Positions 46,962 through 59,029 of a stretch of DNA of 64,000 bases are shown piece after piece. This stretch comes from Lithospermum erythrorhizon. Lineage: Eukaryota; Streptophyta; Magnoliopsida; Boraginales; Boraginaceae. The notes beneath the pieces were generated by a model, which was not told the origin of the DNA, searched no databases, and saw only the letters and a list, made by a program, of their open reading frames with translations. Position 1 is the first letter of the stretch. Each line of letters begins with the position of its first letter. The stretch is taken from positions 248,001 through 312,000 of the forward strand of contig JADFUC010000533.1 of assembly GCA_019722365.1 (NCBI GenBank). Direction: 5' to 3'. The translations under genes and the position numbers were made by a program.

Positions 46962-49139
46962 CTCAGCAAGCAAATTGTTCAACCAGCTTTCTGAACTCAG
47001 CTTAAAGATGTAGAAAAGCACCTTTTCTTGAATTGTTAACTAAAATAACTTATGCAAACTCAGTTGAAAATTCATTTCTCCATATAAATTCAACAACAAA
47101 TCGAACAACGAAAGAGACTGAAAACAGAAAATTCATCTAAACCCCCTCACTCAATGATGTTGATCAAGATTTGAGTAGTATTCTTAAACAACGTATATAT
47201 GTGATATTTTGAGAAGGGTGTGTGTGGTGTGAGAAAGTGATTTATTCCTTATCTTCTCCTCTTTCATATAAACTTGAAAGATTCTATCTAGATAAGGATA
47301 CTACAATTCCAAAATCAATTAATCATTATGTGAACTAGTGAGTTGCGTCCCTATATGACAAATAATTTATATTAGGTGCTTCAACAATAACATGCAAACC
47401 CCACAAATAATAAGATTTTTATGAGCACAAATAAAAATGGCATCTATTCAACACTCTTTACTATGGTTTCTCTGTAGTTACCCAAAATGAAAGATTATAT
47501 TTCACTTGGGACCTAAAAGTGTAGAATACATTATTTTCATCTGTATATCTTCTTGTTTTTAGACCTTATCCTACCTTGAAAATAGTGATTTAGAAACAAG
47601 GGGAAACAGTTTATGTACACGGCTGCCTTAAGTAGACAAAGGAGGTTGGTTTAGGCCTTGTTGAAATTAAGATTCGAAATTGAAAGTGACCTTGGAAATA
47701 TTATTTGTCATTTTGAGCTGATATGGCTCTCAGAGAAATTTTTTGTTTTTTGTTTTAAGCAGATTACTATCAAGTCGTTATATGTTTGAACAATAGTGTA
47801 CGTCATCAACCATATATAATTACAAGTCCCAACCATGCAAATATGAAAACCATGTCGATATATCGATTATTGCTCCATTTATATAAATCGAATATTTAAA
47901 TGAAGGAATAGTGCTCCAAATTCAAGGCATGAAAAATCTTGAAACTCTTAAGACTTAAGAGTGCTTTTAGATGTACTTATCATAAAAGACTAGCGAAGTT
48001 CAACATTTTAATATTTTTAATTTGTTGTTTCTTATTAGTAGTAGATCAATCCTTGAAATTATAACGGTTGCACATCTTGAAAAGGAAAAAAAAGGGGGTT
48101 GGCCAAAATTTTCTTGTTGTAATATTGAACTTATCTAAAAAAAATCAAAATAAACGCATATTTTATACAATTTTTTTACTAGATAAACATATTATATAAT
48201 TCAATATTAATTTATCAAAAGAAAGGGTTGCTTGGCGATAGATATATGATCCTCCAATGACTATAATCATATATATCATCATTTGAATGAGATAATCTTG
48301 TTACTAGAGATCAACAACCTAAAGTATATCAATGAGATGCCACGTACACGTTTAATACTAGAAGATGAAGTGTTTCATGGTTAACCTGTGATCTGGGTCA
48401 GAAGAAAATCATCTATGGCAATACAAAGAGGATTTGGAGGTCCACATATAGTCCTACATACCTATCTATCATCTTCACCAAGGGAGTCTTGAAGTTATTG
48501 AGCTGTACAGGTGTGGCTGCATACCCAATAATGAACCATTACATATTAATAATAACCATGTTACTCATTTATTACTACCATCTAAATCGTCTTCTGCCCT
48601 CAACTACTTCTTTGTTTTTTTTCTTTTCAAAAAACAAATCATGTGAAAAAGATGGACACATGAATAAGTATAGGACTTGCATGTATTTACACATGATGAG
48701 GAGTACTTTCAAGGGATAAGAGTAGTGATTGTCTTAGGGTCTCACGGTGACATTATTATTCTTTGGGACTTATTTAGGATCATCATAATATCAATGAAGA
48801 AAAGGGCCACTAGTGTCTACTCCCTCGAGGCATCTGGTTTTCCCATGTGGATATGTGGGCATCACCATATACACATCAAAAAACAGTAAAAACGTAGGGG
48901 TAAACGACTGTTTTACCCCTTTTCGGCATAAACAACACGCCCAATGCTTATTAAAAAACAAAGTCAATTTCTCGGTCACGCCAGAAGCATAACCAGCGAA
49001 TTTACTTCTATGCTCGGGAACAAAACAAAGAAATTCTTTGTAGCAAAATAAACAAGTTTTTTCTACGTTTATAAAGATAAAGCCTAGCTATTCACAAGCC
49101 AGAAATGTAACGCCGAATTCATCCCATATTTATAAGACA
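46962..49139. other. Intergenic, no gene seen
   Basis: Upstream region of the RING gene and further AT-rich DNA. The short frames at 48489-48889 and 48791-48979 have no family resemblance and no splice logic. Confidence 0.45.
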
Positions 49140-49199
49140 ACAAAGCTTAATTCATTTAATATTTGTTATAAAACAAAAAAAAACAAGCTACATGTGCTA

Positions 49200-49325
49200 A
49201 TTAATAATACATGTAATGAATTAAATAATTAATTATATAAGAAAGAATTAAATAATTAATTCTTAAAAATGAATTAAATAATTAATTACATAAGAATGAA
49301 TTAAAGAATGAATTAAATAATATAG
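49200..49325. repeat. Short AT-rich tandem repeat (GAATTAAATAATTAATT-like)
   Basis: The word GAATTAAATAATTAATT and shortened forms (GAATTAAAGAAT, GAATTAAATAAT) recur about six times, spaced by AAGAA/TAAGAAT. It is self-complementary in places. Confidence 0.7.
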
Positions 49326-51392
49326 CTACACAACCGTCAGACGATTACATGAGTTGCTATCTCCCAAGGACTCATATTAGAGTGCATAACCCACCATGGC
49401 ATTTATGCTGTCTATGTAGATACGATGTAATTTCCAAAGAAAGGCCATGCTGTTAAAAGTGTATTTTTCATTACCTTATATTATATTTTTGCGATCATAT
49501 ACTAACATGTTATTTCTTAATTTCATAACAAATGTCAGTAGCCCACGCTAAGGACATCGACGGTAAGTACTCGATCCGTATACGCAAGCTCACCGAGACA
49601 TCGTGATCAACTGCCGGATGCGGCCGCCTGCGCGCATCCGTCGATGGATCACATGGGGATGCCACAAGACCAACACTAACCAAAGCACTTTCATATCGCT
49701 TTCAAAGTACGGCCGACATAGCTATCCGAGTTATAATGCCACCTTAAGATGAAGAATAAAAGAACTGTGACAATCGTGATGACACATGACATTTTGTTTA
49801 TTGTATATTTCAGAGGATTATGAATGATTCTTTTCTACGCTTATTTAATTAATGCTTCATGTTACACTACCTTTTTCTACGTATTTCTCCACAGACTATG
49901 TTTCTACGTTATTTAAGTCAAAGCATTTGATCTAATGAGTAAATTATATATTTATTAAAATAATGGCAATTAATAATTATAATAATAGTAATAATAATAA
50001 AAAATAAGAATAACAACAACTTTGACTTTATCTAAATAAAAAAAGTAGTTACTTTTTATTTCAGAGTATAAATATATTCCATAATTAAAATTCATTTATA
50101 AAATGTGTAATTTCGATTTCACGGCTCGAGGAGGCTTTAAATAAACAAAATATGTGTATAAGTTTATGAGAACGCCATGTTATCTCGATGTCTTTAAGCA
50201 ATAAATTCACTAAATAAAATGTCAATAAATAACACAAAGCTGACAAACATAATTCGCTTGTCTTCCTCGACAAGTTTGCCCCGCCAACCTACGCTGACGA
50301 TAAAACTACACGCCTTTCACCAAAAACGAGGTGGAAACAAACAAATTACTCAAATGTCTATAAATATACAAATGATTAGTTCTCATTGTTTACTAAACAA
50401 ACGAATTAGTCGCATGCTTCTTAACATATAAGAACTAAAATAATTTATTTGCATGTGTAGTTTATTCTCTTTATATAATGATGCATGTATTGTCTTTAAT
50501 CACCACTACTAAAGATTGTTAAATAGCCAAAACGATGAGTTTGCTCCTCGTCTAGCTAATCGAGAGCAGGGTTCTAATGCAATGCTACTGTGTGTAATTA
50601 CCCAACTTTAAAAGTGTTATCCAGGCTAGCAACTCATACCAACTTTGATTCATGTTCATTCACAAATAATAAACAAATTTTTGTTTGCCCATTGAGTCAT
50701 GTGTACCCATTTAGCAATCTTCAAGCTCTAGAACTTCGAATCTAAATCTAACTTTTCGAGTCAAACTTCTTGAACCAAATCAAACATTCAGATTCTCAAG
50801 TATTTTTAGAGATCAGGTTCATAGTTTATCAAGTTAAAATTTCTTCACTCCTCTATTCGTCTCGACTCGCTTCCATTTCTAGCCGATCGAGTTAAGCAAC
50901 CACACTTGAGGTATAGTGGTATGAAGAGAGTATGAACTATGAAGGTTAAACTACCGGTCCAGTCCATTTCGACACGCTTAAGTCCATTAAGAAGTGAGCT
51001 AGGGAGAGTAATGTCTAATGGGGCATGACTTTGCTTTATGGGCTAACACCAGTTCAGTACAAAATTGTTTAATACTCCCTTATTTTTAGTGGATGAACAT
51101 GAAGTAATTATTTTATTTTCTGCCAATTCCATAGAGGCATAGACATTACATTAAACTAGACAATTCTCATCATCAGTTCGATTTTTTCTATCAATAATTT
51201 ATTGTTCCACTAAGTATGTAAGATTTGCTTGCGATTCGTAATTTACAGATAATTATATTAAGCCCGAAATCATCCAATAAACACTGGATAAATAATAATT
51301 ACCAACATGTTAGTAAATCTAGAAAGTAGTCCGTATTTCACTGTCTGAACAACTTCCGAATCTTCCAAACTATATTCAGTCGCGCCCAAAAA
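49326..51392. other. Intergenic; GC-rich island near 49550-49700
   Basis: No gene was recognised. A GC-rich island stands out at about 49550-49700 and carries a perfect 8 bp stem with a 10-base loop (CGGATGCG ... CGCATCCG). The island might be a fragment of a transposon or of a lost exon. The segment 50700-50880 has TTCGAGTCAAACTTCTTGAA-like drifting simple sequence. The frames at 50085-50431 overlap each other and are not credible. Confidence 0.45.
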
Positions 51393-53762
51393 ATGCACCG
51401 CCAACATCTCCCCACCGCAACACCAAGCACCACCCCGTTCCGGCACCGGAGATCCCATTCAGAAGTCAACTTCCGGTTACCAGAGGACCTGGATCTTGCT
51501 GAAAGCTTCGAGGATGATTTGTTCAATACTTATATGGACATGGACAAGCTTGCTGCTGAAAATAATGATGGAGGAATGGTGACACGTCATCGACATAGCA
51601 ATTCGGTTGATGGGTCGAGTTTTCTTGGTGAGAATGGCATTGAAGCTAAGAAAGCTATGGCTCCTGAGAAGCTTGCTGAGCTTTGGAGTCTTGATCCTAA
51701 ACGAGCCAAAAGGTATCTACAACTACCACATTGATAAATTAATATTTTCGGGTGAGTTTTATCATAACCGATTGGTTTTAGTATGGAATTTGATCAACTA
51801 TAACAAATCTGAATTTGGATTTGGGATCCTTTATTCATTTGTTAAAAGCCAAAAGGTATCTACAATATTATCTATGACTAACTACTACATTGGTTGATTA
51901 GTAGCTTTCGGATTGATTCATATCTAAGGTTCTGAGATTTATGCATCTATATCCATTTGGTTTTAGTATGTAACTTCATCAACTCTTAACAATTCTGGAT
52001 TGGGATTTGTGATCCTTTATTTATTTGTAATGAATGGTTTTTTTTTAATTGTTTAAAGATCAGATCTTGACATTGAAAGTCTGGATCTTTAAGAATTTGG
52101 TGATCACAATGTAGATGTTGAGTTGTTGATTGCATTGTTACATGTTTAAGTTGGAAAATTTACATTTGTTTTAACTTTTTTTATTTGTAAAATTTTACTC
52201 TTTTTGTTACTACATCCAGACATACCACAAAGATAGTCCAGTTAATTTTCAATGGTCAGAATTATCGAACTTTGTGGCCTTATTTGTCATGGAATCAGAT
52301 CTCCATTTTAGGAAAATATGTCGTTTTGCTATTCTGTTTCATTTTTGTTCCTCATATTCTCTCAACTCATTGGAATAAAGGAAGGGAACTTATGTTGAAT
52401 GCTTTGTCACTTTTGTTAGCATGAGTTTTTTCTGTTAGCCACAAAGATAATGTCCTATGTAGGATTTTGGCAAATCGGCAGTCTGCTGCTCGATCAAAAG
52501 AAAGGAAAGCGCGCTATATGTCTGAACTTGAAAGAAAACTTCAGTCCCTTCAAACAGAAGCCACCACACTTTCAGCTCAATTAACGTTATTCCAGGTGAT
52601 TTTATGAAAAGTTTAGGATCATCCGTGGTCACTTTATTACTGTTTTCTGTTTCTGATCTAGCGAAAATCAAATGGGGACCTGTGGTACTGAATCAATGGT
52701 AAATAATTGTCATGCTTGTGGGTGTAACTTCTGATTCTCTTCAAGATTCGTTCCAGTTAGTCAACTAATCTTATTGCTTTGTAATTTCTTGCATGTAGTT
52801 TATATTAAACAGTATTTTTATTATGCAGAGGGATACAACAGGACTGTCAAATGAAAATACAGAACTCAAGCTTAGGTTACATGCTATGGAACAACAAGCT
52901 CAAGTACGTGATGGTATGGGCCTATTTGCTTTATGTAGATGCTATTATTTAAGCTAATTATTTCAGGGTGCACTCTATACAGCCTTTTGAGGTTTCTTCT
53001 ATCATGATCTAGGATTCAAACATATCTAGATAATTGCCACATATAATGGTCTCCTTATCGACCCAATTGTTTACTGAAAATGAAGATGTAGTGCCACTTG
53101 TGGAGGGTACATAAAACTTATGAAATGCTAAATACAGCATTAAATTGCTTGAAAACTGCAAACATATCCTTAATGCACATATGTGATATGTGGACTATAC
53201 TTTACTGTACGCTCATTAGAACATTTTGACTCAAAGATCATTCTCAGTCTCATCCATCATGTTAGATTACATTTTTCATCATCTTTAAAGGGATGTTCTC
53301 ACTTCAAAAATGTTCTGTCACCACCAGCATACTGCATTCTCTGCTTCAGCGGCTGTAATAGCTTCTCCATGCTTTTATTCTTCAGCTTTGAATGAAGCCT
53401 TGAAGGAGGAACTAGAAAGATTAAGAGTTGCCACTGGAGAAACTGCAGCCTCGTCTGATGCTTTTGGTTTAGGAATGCAACATGGCACATACAACCAATC
53501 TGGCTTCTTTTCACATCAACCACAATCACGTCCAAATGAGTCCCAGAATTTACTAATGTCACAATATCATTCGCTCCAGTCAAATATGTCTCACCACCAT
53601 CCATTTCTGGCAGCTTCCCATAGCCAAGCTTTTACTGCAGGCCTAAAGCAGCAAGACACCCTTGGCCAATTTCAAGGCCTTGATATCGGTGGCAGAGGAT
53701 CTCAACTGATGAAGAATGAAGGTCCCTCTATTTCTGCCAGTGAAAGCAGCACCACCTTCTGA
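51393..53762 (+). CDS. Group I bZIP transcription factor (VIP1/bZIP18/bZIP52-like)
   Basis: A 304-residue nuclear regulator in four exons: 51393-51712, 52463-52595, 52829-52913 and 53386-53762, phases closing. The N-terminus has two RHRRSHSE / RHRHSNSV motifs (HxRxxS, the phosphorylation and 14-3-3 sites known in VIP1-type factors) and FRLPEDLDL. The basic region, [20 protein letters not shown], has the group I Asn-x7-Lys (N111, K119) in place of the usual Arg. It is followed by a leucine zipper spanning exons 2-4 ([20 protein letters not shown]...[19 protein letters not shown]...[13 protein letters not shown]). The C-terminus is Gln/His/Ser-rich. Group I factors bind VRE/AC-type elements and shuttle from the cytosol on osmotic or mechanical signals. 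The DNA-contacting Lys is typical of the group and is not damage. The gene appears intact. Confidence 0.93.
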
Positions 53763-55320
53763 TGAAGAGTTGTGGTTTTGAGCATCTCTTCCCAATCCTA
53801 TTTATTGAAATTGTTCATAGGCTAACTAACTAGCACTAATGATCATCATTCTTCATTTGTTTTTTCATATTGTAGTTCCCTTTTTACTAATATTCCACTT
53901 CTGATATAATTAATAGCGACTGTGTTTTGTGTTTACATCTGAAAGTTGGAGGTTTTCCTACAAATATTCTTGTATTAGATAAATAACAATTCTTAAGATT
54001 CGTTTTCATTTTTTATCAGCTTATAATTCCTTGTTACTTCCTTATTTTCATTGCTTCCTAAGTTTTTCTCCCTCGGGAGCGCTCACGCTTCCTCCTTACA
54101 TACATTATGCTTGTTTTGATACTGCATTTTGAAAACAAAAATTATGTTTTTGTTCTTAAACAATACTGAAAAACATCACAAGATGCATGGTTTTGTGCTC
54201 AACACAACTATGGCGAATTAATAGTTAGATTTATGTCATCTTCAACCTTTTAAGCTAAAATTCTAAAGGTTTAACTGAGTGGGCACAACTTGAGGCCAAC
54301 TGCCAGATTAATTCAGCTATTAATACAAATTTGAAATAAATTTGAAGCTAATATTACATATAAATATTAGGACATGAAATGGTTGAAAGGGAGTCCACGA
54401 CGCACATCTCACGGACATCGGCCGCTCATAGTCAAGGCCTCACAAGATCAGGCGGCTCGATCCCCTATGAATGTGCCAGTAATTGTTGGCCGGATCCAGA
54501 TCGTGCCTCTGTGACATGTACATTCTACTAAGGCAGGTATTTGTAAGTACTAATGACTGCCTTTATAAGATATCTCTGGGATAACCTTCCCACATCGCAT
54601 TTTACTAATCAGACGGAAATACTTAATGTCAAATGGGTAGAGATGAACGTAAGGAAATGGTTGAAAGGAGCATAAAAAGCAGTAGGTTGTAAATGACATT
54701 CTAACAGTTGGGTAGTTGAAATTGAACTATTTCATATGAAAGCTGGTCGTTGTTATGTGACCGCAAAAATTTACTCCAGTCTTTTATTGCTAATTATTGT
54801 GACCTTTAAGTTCTCAACTAGCCCCTCTCATATGGTAAAATGTTTGTGTGGCTAGGGTTGTAACAAATCATAGAAATTATTGAAGTTATTTCAATGATGA
54901 CATTGAATAAGAAACTAAATGGGTCTTTGCAATTAGATGAGAGGCAAAAAGGCTCAAAATAAAATAAAATTGAACTTATATTAACAACTCGATGAGAGGC
55001 AAACATAGAATTAGATAAAAACACAATACAACTTATATTATATTATATTTTCGTCAAATTTCACGTCATCGACAAATACATCTTGATATTTGATAACATT
55101 ATGATATGAACTTAATACACCTCATAAAAATTGGAGGAAAACTTTAATGTAGTTGAATCTTATTCAACTGTGCTAGTAAAATTTAATCACCCCTTATGTA
55201 GGCCTTCACCTCAGTTACAAATCAAACACCAAACTAAACTTCCAAAGGGAACCTTTAGAGAATTGCCTCTATTTAGACAGTTACCTACTTTCTTTCAATG
55301 CAATACTGGCTCGATCACTT
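53763..55320. other. Intergenic; contains an insertion flanked by 15 bp repeats
   Basis: bZIP 3' region and expansin upstream region. The one notable item is at 54376-54668, described as its own feature. No other gene was recognised. Confidence 0.45.
54376..54668. mobile_element. Short insertion bounded by 15 bp direct repeats
   Basis: GAAATGGTTGAAAGG occurs at 54376-54390 and again at 54654-54668, enclosing about 263 bp that is distinctly more GC-rich than its surroundings, at least from 54391 to 54500. A 15 bp duplication is the size made by LINE-type integration, as for SINEs and processed RNA copies. The + strand contains GGCTCGATCCCC, close to a Pol III B box (GGTTCGAnnCC), but no convincing A box or poly(A) tail. 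The source RNA was not recognised. Confidence 0.5.
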
Positions 55321-55331
55321 CATATATAACC
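55321..55331 (+). promoter_or_regulatory. TATA box of the expansin gene
   Basis: CATATATAACC lies 80-90 bases before the expansin ATG. This would put the transcript start near 55355 and give a leader of about 55 bases. Confidence 0.5.
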
Positions 55332-55409
55332 CTTGGAGACAATACTCGTTGCCTCAAGGGTTGAGCTCAACTTCCTCCCTTTTTTTCACCTTGCATTAAC
55401 ATCAATACA

Positions 55410-56327
55410 ATGGCCATTCAAGTGTTTTCACTTGCTATACTCTTAAGCTTCACTTTATATGTTCAAGAAAGCTATGGGGATTATGGAGGGTGGCAAAGTG
55501 CTCATGCTACTTTCTATGGAGGTGGAGATGCTTCTGGCACTATGGGTATGTATATCTTACATGCACATTTTAACTCTTCTAATATTCATTCCTAGTAACA
55601 ATGCTATATTGATTGGATAATATGCAGGAGGGGCCTGTGGATATGGAAACTTGTACAGCCAAGGGTATGGAACGAGCACTGCGGCGCTAAGTACAACGCT
55701 GTTCGACAAGGGTACGACCTGTGGAGCTTGCTATGAAATGAAGTGCAATGATGATCCACAATGGTGCCGCCCCGGGACCATTACAGTCACGGCAACAAAT
55801 TTCTGCCCACCAAACCTTGCATTGTCTAACGACAATGGTGGATGGTGCAATCCTCCTCGTGAGCACTTCGACTTGGCTGAGCCAGCTTTCTTGCAGATTG
55901 CTCAATACCGCGCTGGAATAGTTCCAGTTGCTTTCCGCAGGTATGCATTATCTAACTTCATCCTGTTTGGTTTGAAGTGAAAACGAAATTCAAGAATTGT
56001 AATGCAAGTGTCATGGTTTACAGGGTTGCATGTAGGAAGAAGGGAGGAATAAGATTTACAATAAATGGTCACTCATACTTCAACTTGGTACTGATCACAA
56101 ATGTTGGGGGGGCAGGAGATGTGCAGTCAGTTTCGATGAAGGGATCTCGGACAGGATGGCAACCAATGTCAAGAAACTGGGGTCAGAATTGGCAGAGCAA
56201 CTCCTACCTCAATGGTCAGGCCCTCTCCTTTCTGGTAACTGCTAGTGACGGTAGAACCGTGGTCAGCAACAATGTTGCACCACCTAATTGGCAATTCGGC
56301 CAAACTTTTGAAGGGGGCCAATTTTAA
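55410..56327 (+). CDS. EXPA: Alpha-expansin (EXPA)
   Basis: A 250-residue secreted wall-loosening protein in three exons: 55410-55545, 55628-55940 and 56024-56327, the usual EXPA intron positions with phases closing. A signal peptide ([20 protein letters not shown]) precedes the GH45-like domain, which starts [20 protein letters not shown] and has its conserved cysteines, [11 protein letters not shown]-type residues and the HFDLAEPAF (HFD) motif. A C-terminal CBM63 domain follows, with the wall-binding aromatic residues ([18 protein letters not shown]), ending [13 protein letters not shown]. The alpha-expansin class follows from [13 protein letters not shown]. It acts in the apoplast on cellulose-xyloglucan contacts without known hydrolysis. 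The frame at 55131-55364 upstream is not part of it. Confidence 0.95.
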
Positions 56328-56989
56328 AGAACCCCAAAGAATAATTTGTTTGAGATGATATCTCTCTACTGTATAGGAACTAATCAGGCGTTATGAAGTT
56401 TTCGGAAGGAATTGGTGGATGCCTAAGCAACTGCTTAGACAGTACAAGATTTTGTGTGTTATGATTTATTTCCAGAAGCAGATTATAATATATTACTAGC
56501 AAGTATGATAAATCATTCATTTATATACCACCTTTCCCCCTTTCTTCTGCACTCTTGTTTTATGTCAAACTATATCTGGCCTTGTTAAAGGGTGGCCAAA
56601 TAAACTTTGTCCCAACTCTAGAATTTCACTTAGAATCTGTAAAGTAGGTACTATCAAGAATTATACAGAGGAGTTCTGTAAGCAAAGGTTCATATTTTGA
56701 AGCCCTCATCAATTGAAAACACAATAGAGATGCTTCTCCTCCAGGAAAAAGAACACCACTCCATTGTCCTCATTCTCTTCTTTAGGGAAATATATCTACA
56801 TAAAATAATGGATAAAAATAAGATGTTGAACCTGTTAATTCCATCTATGTCAAAAGGATAGAGGTTGCTGCACGAGAACTGTTTCGGACAATTGTGTTCT
56901 GTCGGATCTATGTATATCTGAACTTCTCTATATTCATCTGCAATCTACTTGATCGACTCATCAAACAGTAAATAGTGTTTTGATCCACC
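56328..56989. other. Convergent 3' region between expansin and reticulon
   Basis: 3' untranslated regions only. On the minus strand an alternative last exon for the reticulon could start at about 56937 (after TTGCAG), but it would add only nine codons. Confidence 0.4.
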
Positions 56990-58012
56990 TTAAGGATCTA
57001 TATGATTCACATACATATTACGCAAAACAGGAAGTGTAGTACGAAGGATAATTCCTGCAACCAAATAAGAAGGGACCTTGTAAAAAACACATCATTTTAG
57101 CATCATAACCCAAATGGAAAATGCTAATGTATGATACTATAGTCCATAGTTCAGACATCCAAAAAAGAAGAAAGATGAATCTCTATACCAATAAATGCAA
57201 GTGTGGGGAAAGACACTAGGCTGCCAATAACTGATAAAAGCCACAAAGAAAGGACTACCTGCAGATTAAGCAGCAGAAAACATATTCTAAGGTTCAAAAA
57301 AGTCGTTGATATCAGGGCGTAACTCATTCAATCACTAACCTTGAAAAAGTGTTTGAAGTTGTTGCCAAGGGTGATATCATGAGCCATAACTATCATCCGA
57401 TTGATTTCAACACGAAATGATGCAGCAGCTGAGTTGACCATTTCCTCTGACAAAACTAGTTCAGGTACTGCTTCAAGCTGACTTCAAATTCAGAACGAAA
57501 TTATTTGCGCTCTCTGATAAACCAAAAAAAACTGCTATAGAGAAGACGTGTAAGCTTACTTATTCTTAAAACCAGTATAGTTGGCACGAAGAAACAGCAT
57601 TACTACTATAATCAACAATATGTCACAACAAACTGATAAGAATGATAAACCCGAGCACTCGAAAAATAACCAAGCTATGGAAGCAACAACAACTATGCCA
57701 CTAGAGCGCCGCTGCCACCAAGGTACTTTAACTTCAGCTGCTAGAAGACAATGACAAAGTTCAATAAATATTCTCACATAAACATATATAACTAAAATGT
57801 TCATGATGAAAAGTATAAACGATAATCACAATAGTATCGTAACAAACATGAAACGCAAACTACCCTTAAGTTATCTTGAGTTATGTTTTGATTAATTCTC
57901 AACTACTTTTACCTCCAACCATCATTTGATTATCATACAACTTAAACGACGAATCGCTCCTCCTTGATGAAAGCATTAGCTCGACGCTGTAAACATCCTC
58001 CGAACTGTCCAT
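56990..58012 (-). CDS. RTNLB: Reticulon-like protein (RTNLB), small
   Basis: About 185 residues in five exons: 58012-57913, 57740-57560, 57481-57340, 57258-57189 and 57054-56990. Reticulons shape tubular ER through two long hydrophobic hairpins. The reticulon domain is clear: [55 protein letters not shown] (hairpin 1), then [40 protein letters not shown] (linker), and [20 protein letters not shown] (hairpin 2). Exon 2 has a tandem acceptor TAGCAG, so transcripts may differ by one residue. The exon 3 acceptor (GAAG|T) is weak and was chosen only because it keeps the frame. The C-terminus, after [14 protein letters not shown], is short for the family and is the least certain part. Confidence 0.8.
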
Positions 58013-59029
58013 CTCTAGACAGACTCAAACTAGATTTTCAGACCCTGATTGAAAATGCTCCTTCATACACAATTCAACAATAATACGAGTCTTCATATAT
58101 ATGTTCATGGTTCAATTATTGATGATGGATGGATTTTTTATTATTAACTCATTAATTAATTTTACTATAATAAAATTTGGAAGGTTCCATTTCGTTGACT
58201 GAGTTTGATCAAGTCATCAACCACGCTATGTCCTTTGAGATTAACGACGACCTAATCTCCAAAGCTTGATTGACCAAGTCATATTATCACCTCTCCCATA
58301 GTAATATAATATGAACACAGCCCTGGGCAGAAGTTGGTAACAACTGCACAAGCAAGTGACTAACATTCTGCCTCTTCACACTTTAGCCTGGTGACAGCAC
58401 TTTGGCGTACCGTTTAGCTGCCACCTTTCACACTTTAAAATATGTACATACATATGGAAAATATTCCAAATGTAATTATGGTAATTGATATATCTTGGTT
58501 AATTGACATCTTTATTGTGCCATTAGTTTAGACATTATTAGGGAATATAATCAGGCTAGAATCAAGCCAATTTTTGTACCTGTGTAACCCTGTCATGATA
58601 GTAAAGATATCACATTCTTGCATGGTAACTTGTGTGAATTTATTTATATAATCCGAGTACGTATTTTATGAATTGTGAATAAACTATGTATGTTTACTTT
58701 TCTTTAAAATATTTAACTAATATACATTTCGAGTTCTATCTTCTGCTAGGTGAGTTCAGGAGTTTAAATTCAAGTTAACTTTGGTTAATGTTCTTCTGCA
58801 TTTAGAATAATGAGTTACACAGATGCTCTTCAAATGGCTCATTTTTCAGAAGTTTTGGCTTTAATGTTTACAAAAAGACTCTGAATATTTATTTATATCA
58901 CCAAACAAACCCTTCATTTTTATTTGTCTGATAAAACAAACATTTTAGCTCATTGTCTAATATGAATTGCCTTCGATAAAAATTTCAACTTCCAAGAATT
59001 TGCCTTTCTTTTATATGTATGGATGGTTT
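58013..59029. other. Upstream region of the reticulon, no gene seen
   Basis: Within 300 bases of the reticulon start there are several TTGAC cores (W-box type) on either strand, for example near 58195 and 58269, and CAAGTCAT words repeat near 58213 and 58275. This hints at WRKY responsiveness but is weak. The rest is AT-rich and featureless. Confidence 0.35.

Noticed and set aside
54586..54596. TTCCCACATCG resembling the plant snRNA upstream sequence element
   Set aside because: No TATA box at the required spacing downstream on + and no U-snRNA or U3 sequence follows; in the opposite direction the element is inverted.
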